From an uncultured Parabacteroides sp. (lineage in GTDB: Bacteria; Bacteroidota; Bacteroidia; Bacteroidales; Tannerellaceae), in the NCBI GenBank assembly GCA_944325355.1, contig CALUZS010000001.1:186001-250000 (forward strand): a DNA stretch of 64,000 nucleotides. The letters run 5' to 3'. This document shows positions 9,839 through 18,465 of this stretch, one piece after another. How positions within the stretch are numbered: the first letter of the stretch is position 1; each line of letters starts with the position of its first letter. Position numbers and translations under genes: made by a program. The notes beneath the pieces are model-generated. The model searched no databases and had not been told where the DNA came from. It worked only from the letters and a program-made list of their open reading frames with translations.

Positions 9839-11075
9839 TTTTCACCTCCGCAACAACTTCCATAAACAATGATTTCAATTCATCCGGCAATTTTCCCCCG
9901 TACCGGGCTGAAAACGTGCGTTGCAAAATCGTCAAAGGTTCCAGCTTCTGCAAATCGGCATACGAAAGCATTTTTTCGGCTGATTCATCCATGTATTTCT
10001 CATAAACAGGGACTATTGAGGTCAACCGCACAGCTTTATCCTGCAAAACCGACTCCACTTGATGACGAAACCCAGGTTCAGGTTCACGCAATAAGACACG
10101 AACCTCCAGAAAAGGGAAATTATCCTGTTCCATGTTCTTTCTCCGTAAAGGCAAACGGCGTAAAGCTTCAAGAACCAAAGCCGGTTCCGATGCTTCTGCC
10201 GGAATCCGCAACAATTCCGTATGCAATGGCACAAACAACGGTTCGATTCTTGTAATGTTGCCATCATCGACAGTCAGGCAAACCACTTGATGCCTATAAT
10301 GCTGCTCGGCAAACGACATAGGCAACGGACTTCCGGCATAACGTACCGTTTCTTTCCTACCTACACGCTGTGCCTTATGGATATGCCCTAATGCATAATA
10401 TAGAATATCTTCCGGCAAGTCGGTCACCGATACGGACTCCAGCCCGCCTATTAAAACACGTTCACTGCGATCTTCATCCGACAGTTCCGCGCCGGACAAA
10501 TGCAAATGGCCCAAAGCAATGACAGGCACATCCGAACCATACTCCGATTTTACAAAAGCGTATAGTTCATGGTAAAACAGGGAAATTCCTTTTATGTACG
10601 ACCGATCTGTCGCCATCGGAGGTAAATCACCTTGACGGAGATACGGTACAGCCATGCAAACCGCTTCCGGTCTGCCCTGTTTTCCATACAATGGCACAGC
10701 CATCGACGAATAATCTATCGAACGGTCTTCTTTCCGCCGTACAAATCCTATGACGGTTGTATTCAATTCCTCCAATAAAGGAACCGGCGCTTCCAACCGG
10801 GCTGCCGAATCGTGGTTCCCTGCAATAACAATTACCTGCAAATGTTCCCTTACTTTATTGATATTTCGAAGAAAACGAAAAAAACGCCTTTGGGAATCGG
10901 CAGAAGGATTTGCCACATCAAACACATCTCCGGCAATAAGTAGTACATCCGCTTTTTGCTCTTCCACTGTCTCTTCCAGCCATCGGAGAAAAGCATCATG
11001 TTCCGCCACCCTGTCATAACCGAAAAAAGTCTGTCCCAAATGCCAGTCGGCGGTATGAATAATCTTTAACGCCAT
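9828..11075 (-). CDS. sbcD: Exonuclease subunit SbcD
   Basis: SbcD is the Mre11-type metallophosphoesterase nuclease that partners SbcC. All five metal motifs are visible in order: HTADWHLG (7-14), AGDVFD (about 47), GNHDSAARL (about 93), GHLHLSG (about 193) and GHIHKAQ (about 231). The C-terminal 170 residues are the capping and SbcC-binding region. At 415 aa it is normal length. It begins 7 nt after the stop of the beta-helix gene upstream and overlaps sbcC downstream, so all three probably share a transcript. Confidence 0.96.
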   Translation of the reverse strand: MALKIIHTADWHLGQTFFGYDRVAEHDAFLRWLEETVEEQKADVLLIAGDVFDVANPSADSQRRFFRFLRNINKVREHLQVIVIAGNHDSAARLEAPVPLLEELNTTVIGFVRRKEDRSIDYSSMAVPLYGKQGRPEAVCMAVPYLRQGDLPPMATDRSYIKGISLFYHELYAFVKSEYGSDVPVIALGHLHLSGAELSDEDRSERVLIGGLESVSVTDLPEDILYYALGHIHKAQRVGRKETVRYAGSPLPMSFAEQHYRHQVVCLTVDDGNITRIEPLFVPLHTELLRIPAEASEPALVLEALRRLPLRRKNMEQDNFPFLEVRVLLREPEPGFRHQVESVLQDKAVRLTSIVPVYEKYMDESAEKMLSYADLQKLEPLTILQRTFSARYGGKLPDELKSLFMEVVAEVKNED

Positions 11076-11082
11076 CGTCTCC

Positions 11083-12309
11083 TCAAGGTTCTATTAATAC
11101 ATTGTAAAACTTTTCATTCTTATCAACACAAGCAGTAGCCTGAATGCGGGCTTTCGCATTTTTTATGGTAAAAGGTGTTTCCGATTTGTAATTGCGCATC
11201 CGGCAACCGTATAAGGAAACCGTCAGTAATTTATCGCCACCCACGTATAAAAAATCATCAGAATATCCATCGGATGTGAGAGCCGCATTATGACCGGAGA
11301 AAGCTTCGACGTTGGAGATTGCCGTATGCCCCTCCCCCTCGACAACAATCGGATGAATTTCCGAACAACAACCTTTCACATTTGCAATGATTGAGCCTTG
11401 CGCTATCTGCCAGTTCCGGTTAACCGGACTTCCTCCGTTTTTATATATTCCAACAGTCACACAATCCAAATTGAAATTAGTCAACTGTCCGTAAGTATGT
11501 TCCCCCAAATATATCCCGCCATGGACACCAAACGTAAAAAGATCCATCATCTGCGCATTGTCCGTATGGTTTATTGCATAGGTAAACGTAGGACGAGCAA
11601 TTACAGAATCGACAATTTCCTTCGAGAACGTCTTTCCGAACAACCGCATATTGGCAGGGTTCACATGGCAATGCAATATCCGGGGAATATCGTAACAATA
11701 ATCTATACGTATAAACTCCCCGCTTAACGGATAACCATAGCAATGTTCAAACAATATCTGCTCGCAGATATTATCCGGACGTCCGTTGAAATCCATTGCA
11801 ATGAACTCTCCATAAAAAGTCAAACATGAAAGCGTCACACCCTGAACCGTATGAGTCTGGCTCATCTGTATCGTCGGAGGATATTCTATAATCGTCTCCT
11901 TTTTCTGGTATGCCTGTTTGGGATAATAGAACTGGATTCCCCGGATATGCGTAGAGGATTCTACCGTTATAAAAGGCGCTTTGTCATCGGTAATCAGGAA
12001 CAAGGAACCCACCGGGGCATTTTTCTCCGAATGCTTGGTACCCCGCCCAGTAGGTCCATACACCCCTATCAAAGAGACGTTTTGTTTCAACACAATACCG
12101 GAAGCAACCGGATATCCATCTTCCGAAGGTTCTACAAAAAGTGCCGTACCCGAACGAGCAGCCCAATCAATTGCTTTCTGCAAATTAACTGCATTTTGTT
12201 CAGGGGTATTTTCAGGCAATACTCCAAACTCCCGGATGCTTTTCATAGGTTCGGCTTGTATCGTAAACAAGCTGGCAAGAAAAAAAATAACGGTAATAAA
12301 ACTTTTCAT
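11083..12309 (-). CDS. Secreted parallel beta-helix protein (pectate-lyase superfamily fold)
   Basis: This 408-aa protein has a Sec signal peptide (MKSFITVIFFLASLFTIQA), then a start typical of Pectate_lyase_3 / GH28-like beta-helices: IREFGVLPENTPEQNAVNLQKAIDWA, where a residue set is usually read as D-x-T-x-A-lQ-kAID. Repeating Asn/Gly/Val-rich coils follow to the C-terminus. I could not identify a GH28 catalytic Asp triad, so polysaccharide lyase, hydrolase or a non-catalytic helix are all possible. It is first in a tight minus-strand run with sbcD and sbcC (7-nt gap), an odd pairing of an exported protein with DNA repair genes. Confidence 0.75.
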   Translation of the reverse strand: MKSFITVIFFLASLFTIQAEPMKSIREFGVLPENTPEQNAVNLQKAIDWAARSGTALFVEPSEDGYPVASGIVLKQNVSLIGVYGPTGRGTKHSEKNAPVGSLFLITDDKAPFITVESSTHIRGIQFYYPKQAYQKKETIIEYPPTIQMSQTHTVQGVTLSCLTFYGEFIAMDFNGRPDNICEQILFEHCYGYPLSGEFIRIDYCYDIPRILHCHVNPANMRLFGKTFSKEIVDSVIARPTFTYAINHTDNAQMMDLFTFGVHGGIYLGEHTYGQLTNFNLDCVTVGIYKNGGSPVNRNWQIAQGSIIANVKGCCSEIHPIVVEGEGHTAISNVEAFSGHNAALTSDGYSDDFLYVGGDKLLTVSLYGCRMRNYKSETPFTIKNAKARIQATACVDKNEKFYNVLIEP

Positions 12310-12446
12310 ATTCCATATTAATTAATGGGATAAAAATACAAATAAATCCGTATAAAAACATTTCTGAAACAGAACAAGGTATTTTTTGTCCAATTATCCA
12401 CTACCCATTATCAAAACAAGAAGATGGTTATTTGAAAGAAAGAAAT

Positions 12447-12454
12447 TATCTTTG
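12447..12454 (+). promoter_or_regulatory. -7 promoter box TATCTTTG for the AspT-type transporter
   Basis: TATCTTTG is a full match to TAnnTTTG and lies 21 nt before the ATG at 12476. It falls inside the longer reading frame that begins at 12386, so it argues that 12476 is the true start. Confidence 0.55.
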
Positions 12455-12475
12455 CAAGCCAAAAATCAAATTTAC

Positions 12476-14149
12476 ATGGAATGGTTACTATCTGATTTTA
12501 CAGATCAAACAATCATACAAGCCGTTATTATCCTATCGCTGGTTTCAGCAATAGGATTGGCTTTAGGACGAATCAAATTTTTCGGTGTATCGTTAGGTAT
12601 CACTTTCGTATTTTTCACAGGAATATTGGCAGCCCATTTCGGCATATCCGTAAACAAAGACATGTTATGTTTCGCCCAAAACTTCGGATTGGTCATATTC
12701 GTATATGCATTAGGGCTACAAGTAGGTCCGGGGTTCTTTTCCTCTTTCAAAAAAGGCGGAATCACCATGAATATCATGGGGCTCGGAGTCATTGCACTGG
12801 GGATAATATTAACGCTGCTATTCCATTTTTTTACAGATATTCCCATATCTGATATGGTAGGGCTACTTTCCGGAGCCGTCACCAATACGCCGGCATTGGG
12901 TGCCGCGCAACAAGCATTGCAACAAGTTGCCCCTTCCGATACACAAGGAGTAACCAATATGGCATTGGCTTGTGCAGTAACTTATCCGTTGGGTGTTATC
13001 GGGGTCATTCTTGCCATTATCGTTTTAAAGGTTATATTCGGAACAAAAGATAACCGTTCCGATAATACCCAGGCAAATGACACCCAAACATTCGTTGCCG
13101 AGTTTCAGGTGGCGAATCCTGCCATTTACAACAAAAGCATCCGGGAAATCATGACATTAACCAATCGCCATTTCGTCATATCGAGAGTTTGGAGAAACGG
13201 AAAAGTCAGCATTCCTACATCCGACACGCTGTTAAAAGAGCACGATCACCTGCTAATCATTTCCATAAAATCGGATGTAGAAAGCATAAAAGTGCTTTTT
13301 GGAGAACAGGAAAATGTCGATTGGAACAAAGAAGACATAGATTGGAATGCCATCGACAGCCAGTTGATATCGAGACGAATTCTGGTCACACAAGAAAAGG
13401 TGAATGGAGTTAAGCTCGGTTCGTTACGGCTACGAAACCTGTACGGAATCAATATCACAAGAATCAACCGGGCAGGTATCGATCTTTTGGCATCACCGGA
13501 TCTGCACCTGCAAATCGGTGATAAACTAACCATCGTAGGAGAAGCCAACGCCGTAAAAAATGTTGGAAAAATATTGGGTAACCAAGTCAAACGATTGGAT
13601 AATCCGAATCTGATTGCCATATTCATCGGTATCTTGTTAGGTTTGATATTAGGGACAGTCCCCATACCATTCCCTACCATTGAGACGCCCATCAAATTAG
13701 GGTTGGCTGGCGGACCGATTATTGTCGGAATCCTGATGGGAGCTTTCGGACCTAGGTTCCATTTCACCACCTACACAACACAAAGTGCCAATCTCATGTT
13801 AAGGCAATTCGGAATCGTTATCTATCTTGCCGGTTTAGGATTAGACTCCGGAGCACATTTTTTTGAAACCGTATTCAGAACAGAAGGACTTGTCTGGTTA
13901 GGTATCGGTTTCATCCTGACAATCGTTCCGGTACTCATCGTCGGTATCCTGGCAAGCAAAGTCTACAAACTGGATTATGCCCACAACGTTGGTATGCTAT
14001 GCGGAAGCATGGCGAACCCGATGGCATTGAACTATGCAAACACAACTGTGGATGGAGATGAACCTTCCGTTTCATACGCAACAGTATATCCCCTCTCTAT
14101 GTTTGTCAGAGTTCTATCGGCACAATTGATTATATTGCTCTTAGCATAA
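12476..14149 (+). CDS. AspT/YidE-type putative transporter with two TrkA-C domains
   Basis: The start is set at ATG 12476 (MEWLLSDF), just after the -7 box; the frame is open upstream to 12386 but that segment is hydrophilic and family members begin near the first helix. The 557-aa protein has the duplicated permease layout: a five-helix half (about 1-165) with a VTNTPALGAAQQAL motif, two TrkA-C/RCK-C regulatory domains (about 205-365), then a second half with MCGSMANPMALNYAN near the C-terminus. AspT in Tetragenococcus exchanges aspartate for alanine; the substrate of this clade (YidE/YbjL) is not established. It ends directly against the convergent methyltransferase stop, with no gap. Confidence 0.88.
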   Translation: MEWLLSDFTDQTIIQAVIILSLVSAIGLALGRIKFFGVSLGITFVFFTGILAAHFGISVNKDMLCFAQNFGLVIFVYALGLQVGPGFFSSFKKGGITMNIMGLGVIALGIILTLLFHFFTDIPISDMVGLLSGAVTNTPALGAAQQALQQVAPSDTQGVTNMALACAVTYPLGVIGVILAIIVLKVIFGTKDNRSDNTQANDTQTFVAEFQVANPAIYNKSIREIMTLTNRHFVISRVWRNGKVSIPTSDTLLKEHDHLLIISIKSDVESIKVLFGEQENVDWNKEDIDWNAIDSQLISRRILVTQEKVNGVKLGSLRLRNLYGINITRINRAGIDLLASPDLHLQIGDKLTIVGEANAVKNVGKILGNQVKRLDNPNLIAIFIGILLGLILGTVPIPFPTIETPIKLGLAGGPIIVGILMGAFGPRFHFTTYTTQSANLMLRQFGIVIYLAGLGLDSGAHFFETVFRTEGLVWLGIGFILTIVPVLIVGILASKVYKLDYAHNVGMLCGSMANPMALNYANTTVDGDEPSVSYATVYPLSMFVRVLSAQLIILLLA

Positions 14150-15343
14150 TCAAGTACGGGAACAAAGAACTAACACCTTCGCCCCATCAGCCAATGTTGT
14201 TGCGAAAAGATATAAGTCGCCTCCTTCCGATATTTTCATTTTATCACGCAACTCCTTTACCGACAAGGGGAAATTCCGCACTGTGATATTGACTTTCGGC
14301 AACGACGAGGAAAGGCTCCTGCACAATCTGTTACTAAACGGGTAGACAGTCTCCACTTTAAACCTTCTGCCAGGGAAATCATCGACGAAATCATCGGAAG
14401 TGTACAAATGGCTGTTAACATGTAACTTTTTCATTCCAAAACGCACGGAGACCATCTTAAAAGCCCCAGCTTTCAAAATAGATACATTCGGTTCATACAG
14501 ATAGGCAGACAAAACGTTTGTTGTCTCAACCCCCAAAAGCCCGGTTTCCTCGGAAAGGAGAAATTCAAATGATTCCTCTTTCCCTTCTGAAGTATAATTC
14601 ACACATTTAACCAATGGATCCAAGCCGTTCGGGTGAGTTCGGTCAAGAACAAACAACAGTTCCTTACATTCGTTACGGACAGAGAGCACATGAATCTCTT
14701 TAGTAGAAAGGAGTAACCGTAAAGTTGCTTGCAAATCTGCCATTGGTGACAGTTTTGCCACAACAATATCCGCTTTCCGGAATAATTCAGGCAACAGTTT
14801 CGGAAGATTCGGTTCGCAATCTTCCAAAGCATATACCCGCTTATTTCCACATCCCCGTCTTGCAGGATCTATATAAAAGGCATCTATCTTGGGAAGCGTA
14901 TCCAACAATTTGGAAGAATCACCATTCTTTACCGAAATGTTCCAAGCTCTTAACACATCGAAATTATGTCGGGCTACATCGCAATAAGTTTTATAACGCT
15001 CCACATAAAATATTTGTCCGACAACCTGCGAGATAAAAAAAGCATCTATTCCTAATCCTCCCGTCAAATCGCAGACAGTAGACCCCGCTGAAAACAAACG
15101 TTGTTTATATCGCGCCGTCTGCTCCGAAGAACATTGTTCGACTGTAATTTTCGCCGGAAAATACAAATCATAATTACCGTACCAAGAAGGAAGCTTCTCC
15201 CTTATCTGCCTTCTCGAAATAATTTGGTCGACAACGAGCTCCATATTTATATCCGAGAAACGCTTGCTTGAAAGCAATAATTTGTTTACATCGTCTTGCA
15301 GATGTTCCTTTATAAATAGTTTATGTTTCGCATCTATTTCCAT
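14150..15343 (-). CDS. Class I SAM-dependent methyltransferase with THUMP-like C-terminus
   Basis: The start is placed at ATG 15343 (MEIDAKHK) because a -7 box overlaps the upstream extension. The 397-aa protein has a Rossmann methyltransferase core with a CDLTGGLGIDAFF motif I (about residue 100) and IDPARRG (about 160) in place of the usual NPPY, and a C-terminal part I associate with THUMP-like domain proteins of Bacteroidetes. The likely target is RNA, but neither substrate nor position is known. It is convergent with the AspT-type gene with zero intergenic bases. Confidence 0.8.
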   Translation of the reverse strand: MEIDAKHKLFIKEHLQDDVNKLLLSSKRFSDINMELVVDQIISRRQIREKLPSWYGNYDLYFPAKITVEQCSSEQTARYKQRLFSAGSTVCDLTGGLGIDAFFISQVVGQIFYVERYKTYCDVARHNFDVLRAWNISVKNGDSSKLLDTLPKIDAFYIDPARRGCGNKRVYALEDCEPNLPKLLPELFRKADIVVAKLSPMADLQATLRLLLSTKEIHVLSVRNECKELLFVLDRTHPNGLDPLVKCVNYTSEGKEESFEFLLSEETGLLGVETTNVLSAYLYEPNVSILKAGAFKMVSVRFGMKKLHVNSHLYTSDDFVDDFPGRRFKVETVYPFSNRLCRSLSSSLPKVNITVRNFPLSVKELRDKMKISEGGDLYLFATTLADGAKVLVLCSRT

Positions 15344-15350
15344 CACAATG

Positions 15351-15358
15351 CAAAAGTA
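15351..15358 (-). promoter_or_regulatory. -7 promoter box TACTTTTG very close to the methyltransferase start
   Basis: The minus strand reads TACTTTTG ending 8 nt before the ATG at 15343. If transcription starts 6-7 nt after the box, the mRNA would be leaderless or nearly so. Confidence 0.45.
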
Positions 15359-15390
15359 CAATAAATCCGTCAAGACAACAGCCAAAAGAA

Positions 15391-15428
15391 ATCCCTTATC
15401 CTTGTCATTTTATACAAGAATAAGGGAT
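15391..15428 (-). terminator. terminator of the V-ATPase operon
   Basis: A 15-bp inverted repeat with one mismatch (ATCCCTTATCCTTGT / ACAAGAATAAGGGAT) and an 8-nt loop lies 49 nt after the stop of the K-subunit gene. On the minus strand it is followed by a T-rich ATTTCTTTTGG stretch. Confidence 0.7.
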
Positions 15429-15476
15429 CATGCACCGCAAAAGGAGAATAGTTTTTCTAAACCAATCCTTTCGGAT

Positions 15477-15932
15477 TTATAAAGCCGGAATTGCACCGGA
15501 TATCAAAATCACAACCAACAATGCCAAGATTGCATACAACTCAGGGAATACCGCCATAACCATCGTTACACCGAACACGTTATGTCCACCGCCAATTCCT
15601 GCAATACCGTTCGCACACACTTGGGCCTGACGGATTGCAGAAAACAGACCTGTAAAGCCCAATATCAACCCACAGCCAAAAATAGCAGCAGCTGCCAATA
15701 GCGAAATACCATCCACCAAGAAATCTTTTACCATGTAATAACCTACGAATCCATACAATCCTTGAGAGGATGGCAATGCACTCAAAGCTATGTACAATCC
15801 TAAAGAATCCGGATTTTTCTTCATTGCGCCAACGACTGTATTTCCACAAATTGTTACGCCATAACTACTGCCGATGAAAGCCAAGCCTGTCATCAACGCT
15901 ACACCTAAATAAGCTAATAAAATCGGTTCCAT
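15477..15932 (-). CDS. ntpK: V-type ATPase subunit K (membrane rotor ring)
   Basis: Subunit K forms the ion-carrying rotor ring. The 151-aa protein has four helices as two hairpins. The first hairpin carries SALPSSQGLYGF without a carboxylate, and the second carries FPELYAILALL with the ion-binding Glu131. Compared with Enterococcus hirae NtpK as I remember it (Leu61, Thr64, Gln65, Gln110, Glu139), the residues at a constant offset of 8 are Leu53, Ser56, Gln57, Gln102 and Glu131. All are conserved or conservative, which favours Na+ coupling. It is the last gene of the operon, 47 nt after subunit I. Confidence 0.93.
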   Translation of the reverse strand: MEPILLAYLGVALMTGLAFIGSSYGVTICGNTVVGAMKKNPDSLGLYIALSALPSSQGLYGFVGYYMVKDFLVDGISLLAAAAIFGCGLILGFTGLFSAIRQAQVCANGIAGIGGGHNVFGVTMVMAVFPELYAILALLVVILISGAIPAL

Positions 15933-15979
15933 AATTCAATCTGTTTTTTTATTTTATCATTTTTATTATCACTATTATT

Positions 15980-17794
15980 TCATGCTTTCTTGAAAGGTTC
16001 GTAAGCTTTTCCTCCCCCTTCAAATTCAGAGTTTTTATAATATTCAACAAATATCAACCTCAAAGGATGTACCAAAGAACTTATCGTACATAATGAAATA
16101 TTTATCGCATGCCCTACCAGCAGAATCAGCAGCATTACGATTACACGTGCTACAATATTCATCCCCTCTGTCATTGAAATTGCCAACGTATTAAACACAC
16201 CTCCCAAAATTGCTCCAGTCAAGCCGATAGCAAAAAGACGTATATAGGAAAGTGTATCACCTAACAGACCAGAAGCGACATTGTAGGTATTCCATAATCC
16301 AGAGCCAAAATTTAAAAATACGTTCTTTCCTGGAGAATTGTAGAGATAAGCAACAAGCAATCCCGCTCCTGCTACTCCATATAGGATAGTTGTCAGTATC
16401 GCCGGTAGCTTTACATTCAACATTGGTAATCCCCAAACCATAACCAGAGCAGTAATCACAAACACCCATGCGAATGGTGCAATGCTATATTTTACACCTT
16501 GCTGCATTTTGATTTTGAATGCTGCAACTATTTTTCCAAAGATGATTTGAACCAGACCAATCACAATCGAGAATGTCATCAGATTATCACTACTGACGAA
16601 ATAATTTTTAATTTTCATCAACGCCGGAACCTCAGCCAATGCGATTCCGAAAAATGAACCTGTACATATTCCGACAACAATTGCTGTCAAACCGAAATAT
16701 TGAAATAGCGTAAGTACCGGTTTCATCTCGGTTGCCACTTTCTTCTTCAACAACGTACAAGCAATGACCATCAATAATCCGTAACCTCCATCTCCAAAAC
16801 AAAGACCGAAAAAGAGCATAAAAAACGGAGCAAAAAACGGTGTCGGGTCAAATTCTCGGTAATTTGGTAAAGAATACATCCGAGTTATAGGCTCAAACAA
16901 GCGGATAAACGCATTATTCTCAAGTTTTATAGGAATATTGTCTTCTTCTTTTACCGGTAATTGCTGAAAGTAGTAACGCTGCTTTTCCAATGCAGTTTCC
17001 ATAGCCGGAATTTCCACTGTCGGCACCCATCCTTCGAGTAACATCAACTTATCGTCTGCACACTTTTCAGATTGGGCTGAGACGCTTTTCAAATTGAACT
17101 CATCCTGAAGCTCTTTATCAAATAAAAGCAATGAATTATAATTGTTGACAACAATCTGCAATAGCTCTTCATTGCTTTTTTCCATCTTTATCTGAAACTC
17201 TTCTTGCAGCAACTTCAAACCTACCTTATCTTTTTCGGGCATTTTTGCTTTCTCGGCTTCTATCTCAACCGGTATTCCAGCTTTTGTAACCGTCACAAAA
17301 TAGGAAACAGATTGGTATGTATTCACAAGAAAGGCATTATACTGTTCGTTCCATTCCGGATTGTATTTGGATGCCGGGATGGTATAGAACGATACTTCAT
17401 AACCTGCTTTACGCAAGTTTTGAATTGTCTTATATGAGAAATCACCCCATATCGATAAATAATCCAAATCTTTACCGATTGCTTGCAGAGATGCAGACAA
17501 TTGCATTTTTTGTCTGTTTAATTCTTCAATCCTAGTAATCAAAGCCAAGCACTCCTCTTTCAATAGAGTCTTAGCCGGAGTCAAAAGAACATCTTTCGGC
17601 AACGATTTCTTCAAATCGCGCAACAGCAGATTAAGTTTTTTCCGAAAATCCAATATCTCCTGCAAATGTTCATCGGTAATAGCCGGATGCGTTTCTCGAA
17701 TATGTACGACACCCAAATCACGAAGCGTTAGGAGAAACGAATCGTATTCTTTATAATATACCATGAACGCATATTTACTCATTTGAACTATCAT
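15980..17794 (-). CDS. ntpI: V-type ATPase subunit I (membrane stator)
   Basis: Subunit I is the a-type stator that carries ions past the K ring. About 320 N-terminal residues are soluble and coiled-coil-rich, and the C-terminal half has 7-8 membrane helices, including LGDTLSYIRLFAIGLTGA (about 500-517), the segment with the essential Arg. Start: ATG 17794 is favoured because GGAGG lies 9 nt upstream; ATG 17800 is only 3 nt from it. The gene overlaps subunit D. At 604 aa it is slightly shorter than typical family members. Confidence 0.93.
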   Translation of the reverse strand: MIVQMSKYAFMVYYKEYDSFLLTLRDLGVVHIRETHPAITDEHLQEILDFRKKLNLLLRDLKKSLPKDVLLTPAKTLLKEECLALITRIEELNRQKMQLSASLQAIGKDLDYLSIWGDFSYKTIQNLRKAGYEVSFYTIPASKYNPEWNEQYNAFLVNTYQSVSYFVTVTKAGIPVEIEAEKAKMPEKDKVGLKLLQEEFQIKMEKSNEELLQIVVNNYNSLLLFDKELQDEFNLKSVSAQSEKCADDKLMLLEGWVPTVEIPAMETALEKQRYYFQQLPVKEEDNIPIKLENNAFIRLFEPITRMYSLPNYREFDPTPFFAPFFMLFFGLCFGDGGYGLLMVIACTLLKKKVATEMKPVLTLFQYFGLTAIVVGICTGSFFGIALAEVPALMKIKNYFVSSDNLMTFSIVIGLVQIIFGKIVAAFKIKMQQGVKYSIAPFAWVFVITALVMVWGLPMLNVKLPAILTTILYGVAGAGLLVAYLYNSPGKNVFLNFGSGLWNTYNVASGLLGDTLSYIRLFAIGLTGAILGGVFNTLAISMTEGMNIVARVIVMLLILLVGHAINISLCTISSLVHPLRLIFVEYYKNSEFEGGGKAYEPFKKA

Positions 17795-18413
17795 ACGCAT
17801 CTTCCTCCTCTTCCACTTTAATCCTGCGTTTCTCCTGATTCGCCCGCATTATTTTCTGCGATGACTTAGACAGGCTTTCTTCATCTTCCATATAACGTTT
17901 CACCTTACGGATTGCATCCCGATAACCAGGAATCTGTACTTTCTCAAAAAGATTTACTTTCTGAGTCGTCTTTTTCCGGGCATGTTCCAATAACTCCAGC
18001 TTCATATTTGCAAATTCGGCTTCTATACCTGTCCTGGCGAGCCGCTTCAACAACTCTATTCCATCCGTAAACCATGCTGGCGTATTGAACAAACTATAAA
18101 AACCTATTTCAAATTCTATCTCATCTAATACAGGGACAATGACTCCAGCTATCTTTTTCGTGGATAAAGAAACGTCTTTCACTTTTATTAAATTCGAATC
18201 AAATTCATTCCACAAAACAACCATGTTCTCATAGCCTTGTATTTCTTTTTCCAGCTGAAGCTCCAAATTTTTTGATTCATCCTTTGTATTCTTCACTTCT
18301 ATCCGTAAAGCACTCTCCTTACTTTTTATCGTAGGAAGAGAACGTTCACGCATTTTCAGTTGTTTTTCCAACTGTTGGAGAGATGTCTTATTATATTGAA
18401 ACTTTATTGCCAT
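17775..18413 (-). CDS. ntpD: V-type ATPase subunit D (central stalk)
   Basis: Subunit D is the axle that turns inside the A3B3 head. The 212-aa protein begins MAIKFQYNKTSLQQLEKQLKMRE, the usual N-terminus of the family, and is almost entirely long coiled coil (about 10-75 and 120-195). The C-terminus is charged and includes a run of Glu/Asp, which overlaps the start of subunit I by 20 nt and implies coupled translation. Confidence 0.92.
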   Translation of the reverse strand: MAIKFQYNKTSLQQLEKQLKMRERSLPTIKSKESALRIEVKNTKDESKNLELQLEKEIQGYENMVVLWNEFDSNLIKVKDVSLSTKKIAGVIVPVLDEIEFEIGFYSLFNTPAWFTDGIELLKRLARTGIEAEFANMKLELLEHARKKTTQKVNLFEKVQIPGYRDAIRKVKRYMEDEESLSKSSQKIMRANQEKRRIKVEEEEDAYDSSNE

Positions 18414-18465
18414 ACTAATTTTTGATTGATAACCGGTACGCCAGACAAACTACTATTATTTATTG

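Noticed and set aside
12386..12475. N-terminal extension of the AspT-type transporter
   Set aside because: A -7 box lies inside it and the segment is hydrophilic; the family starts near the first helix.
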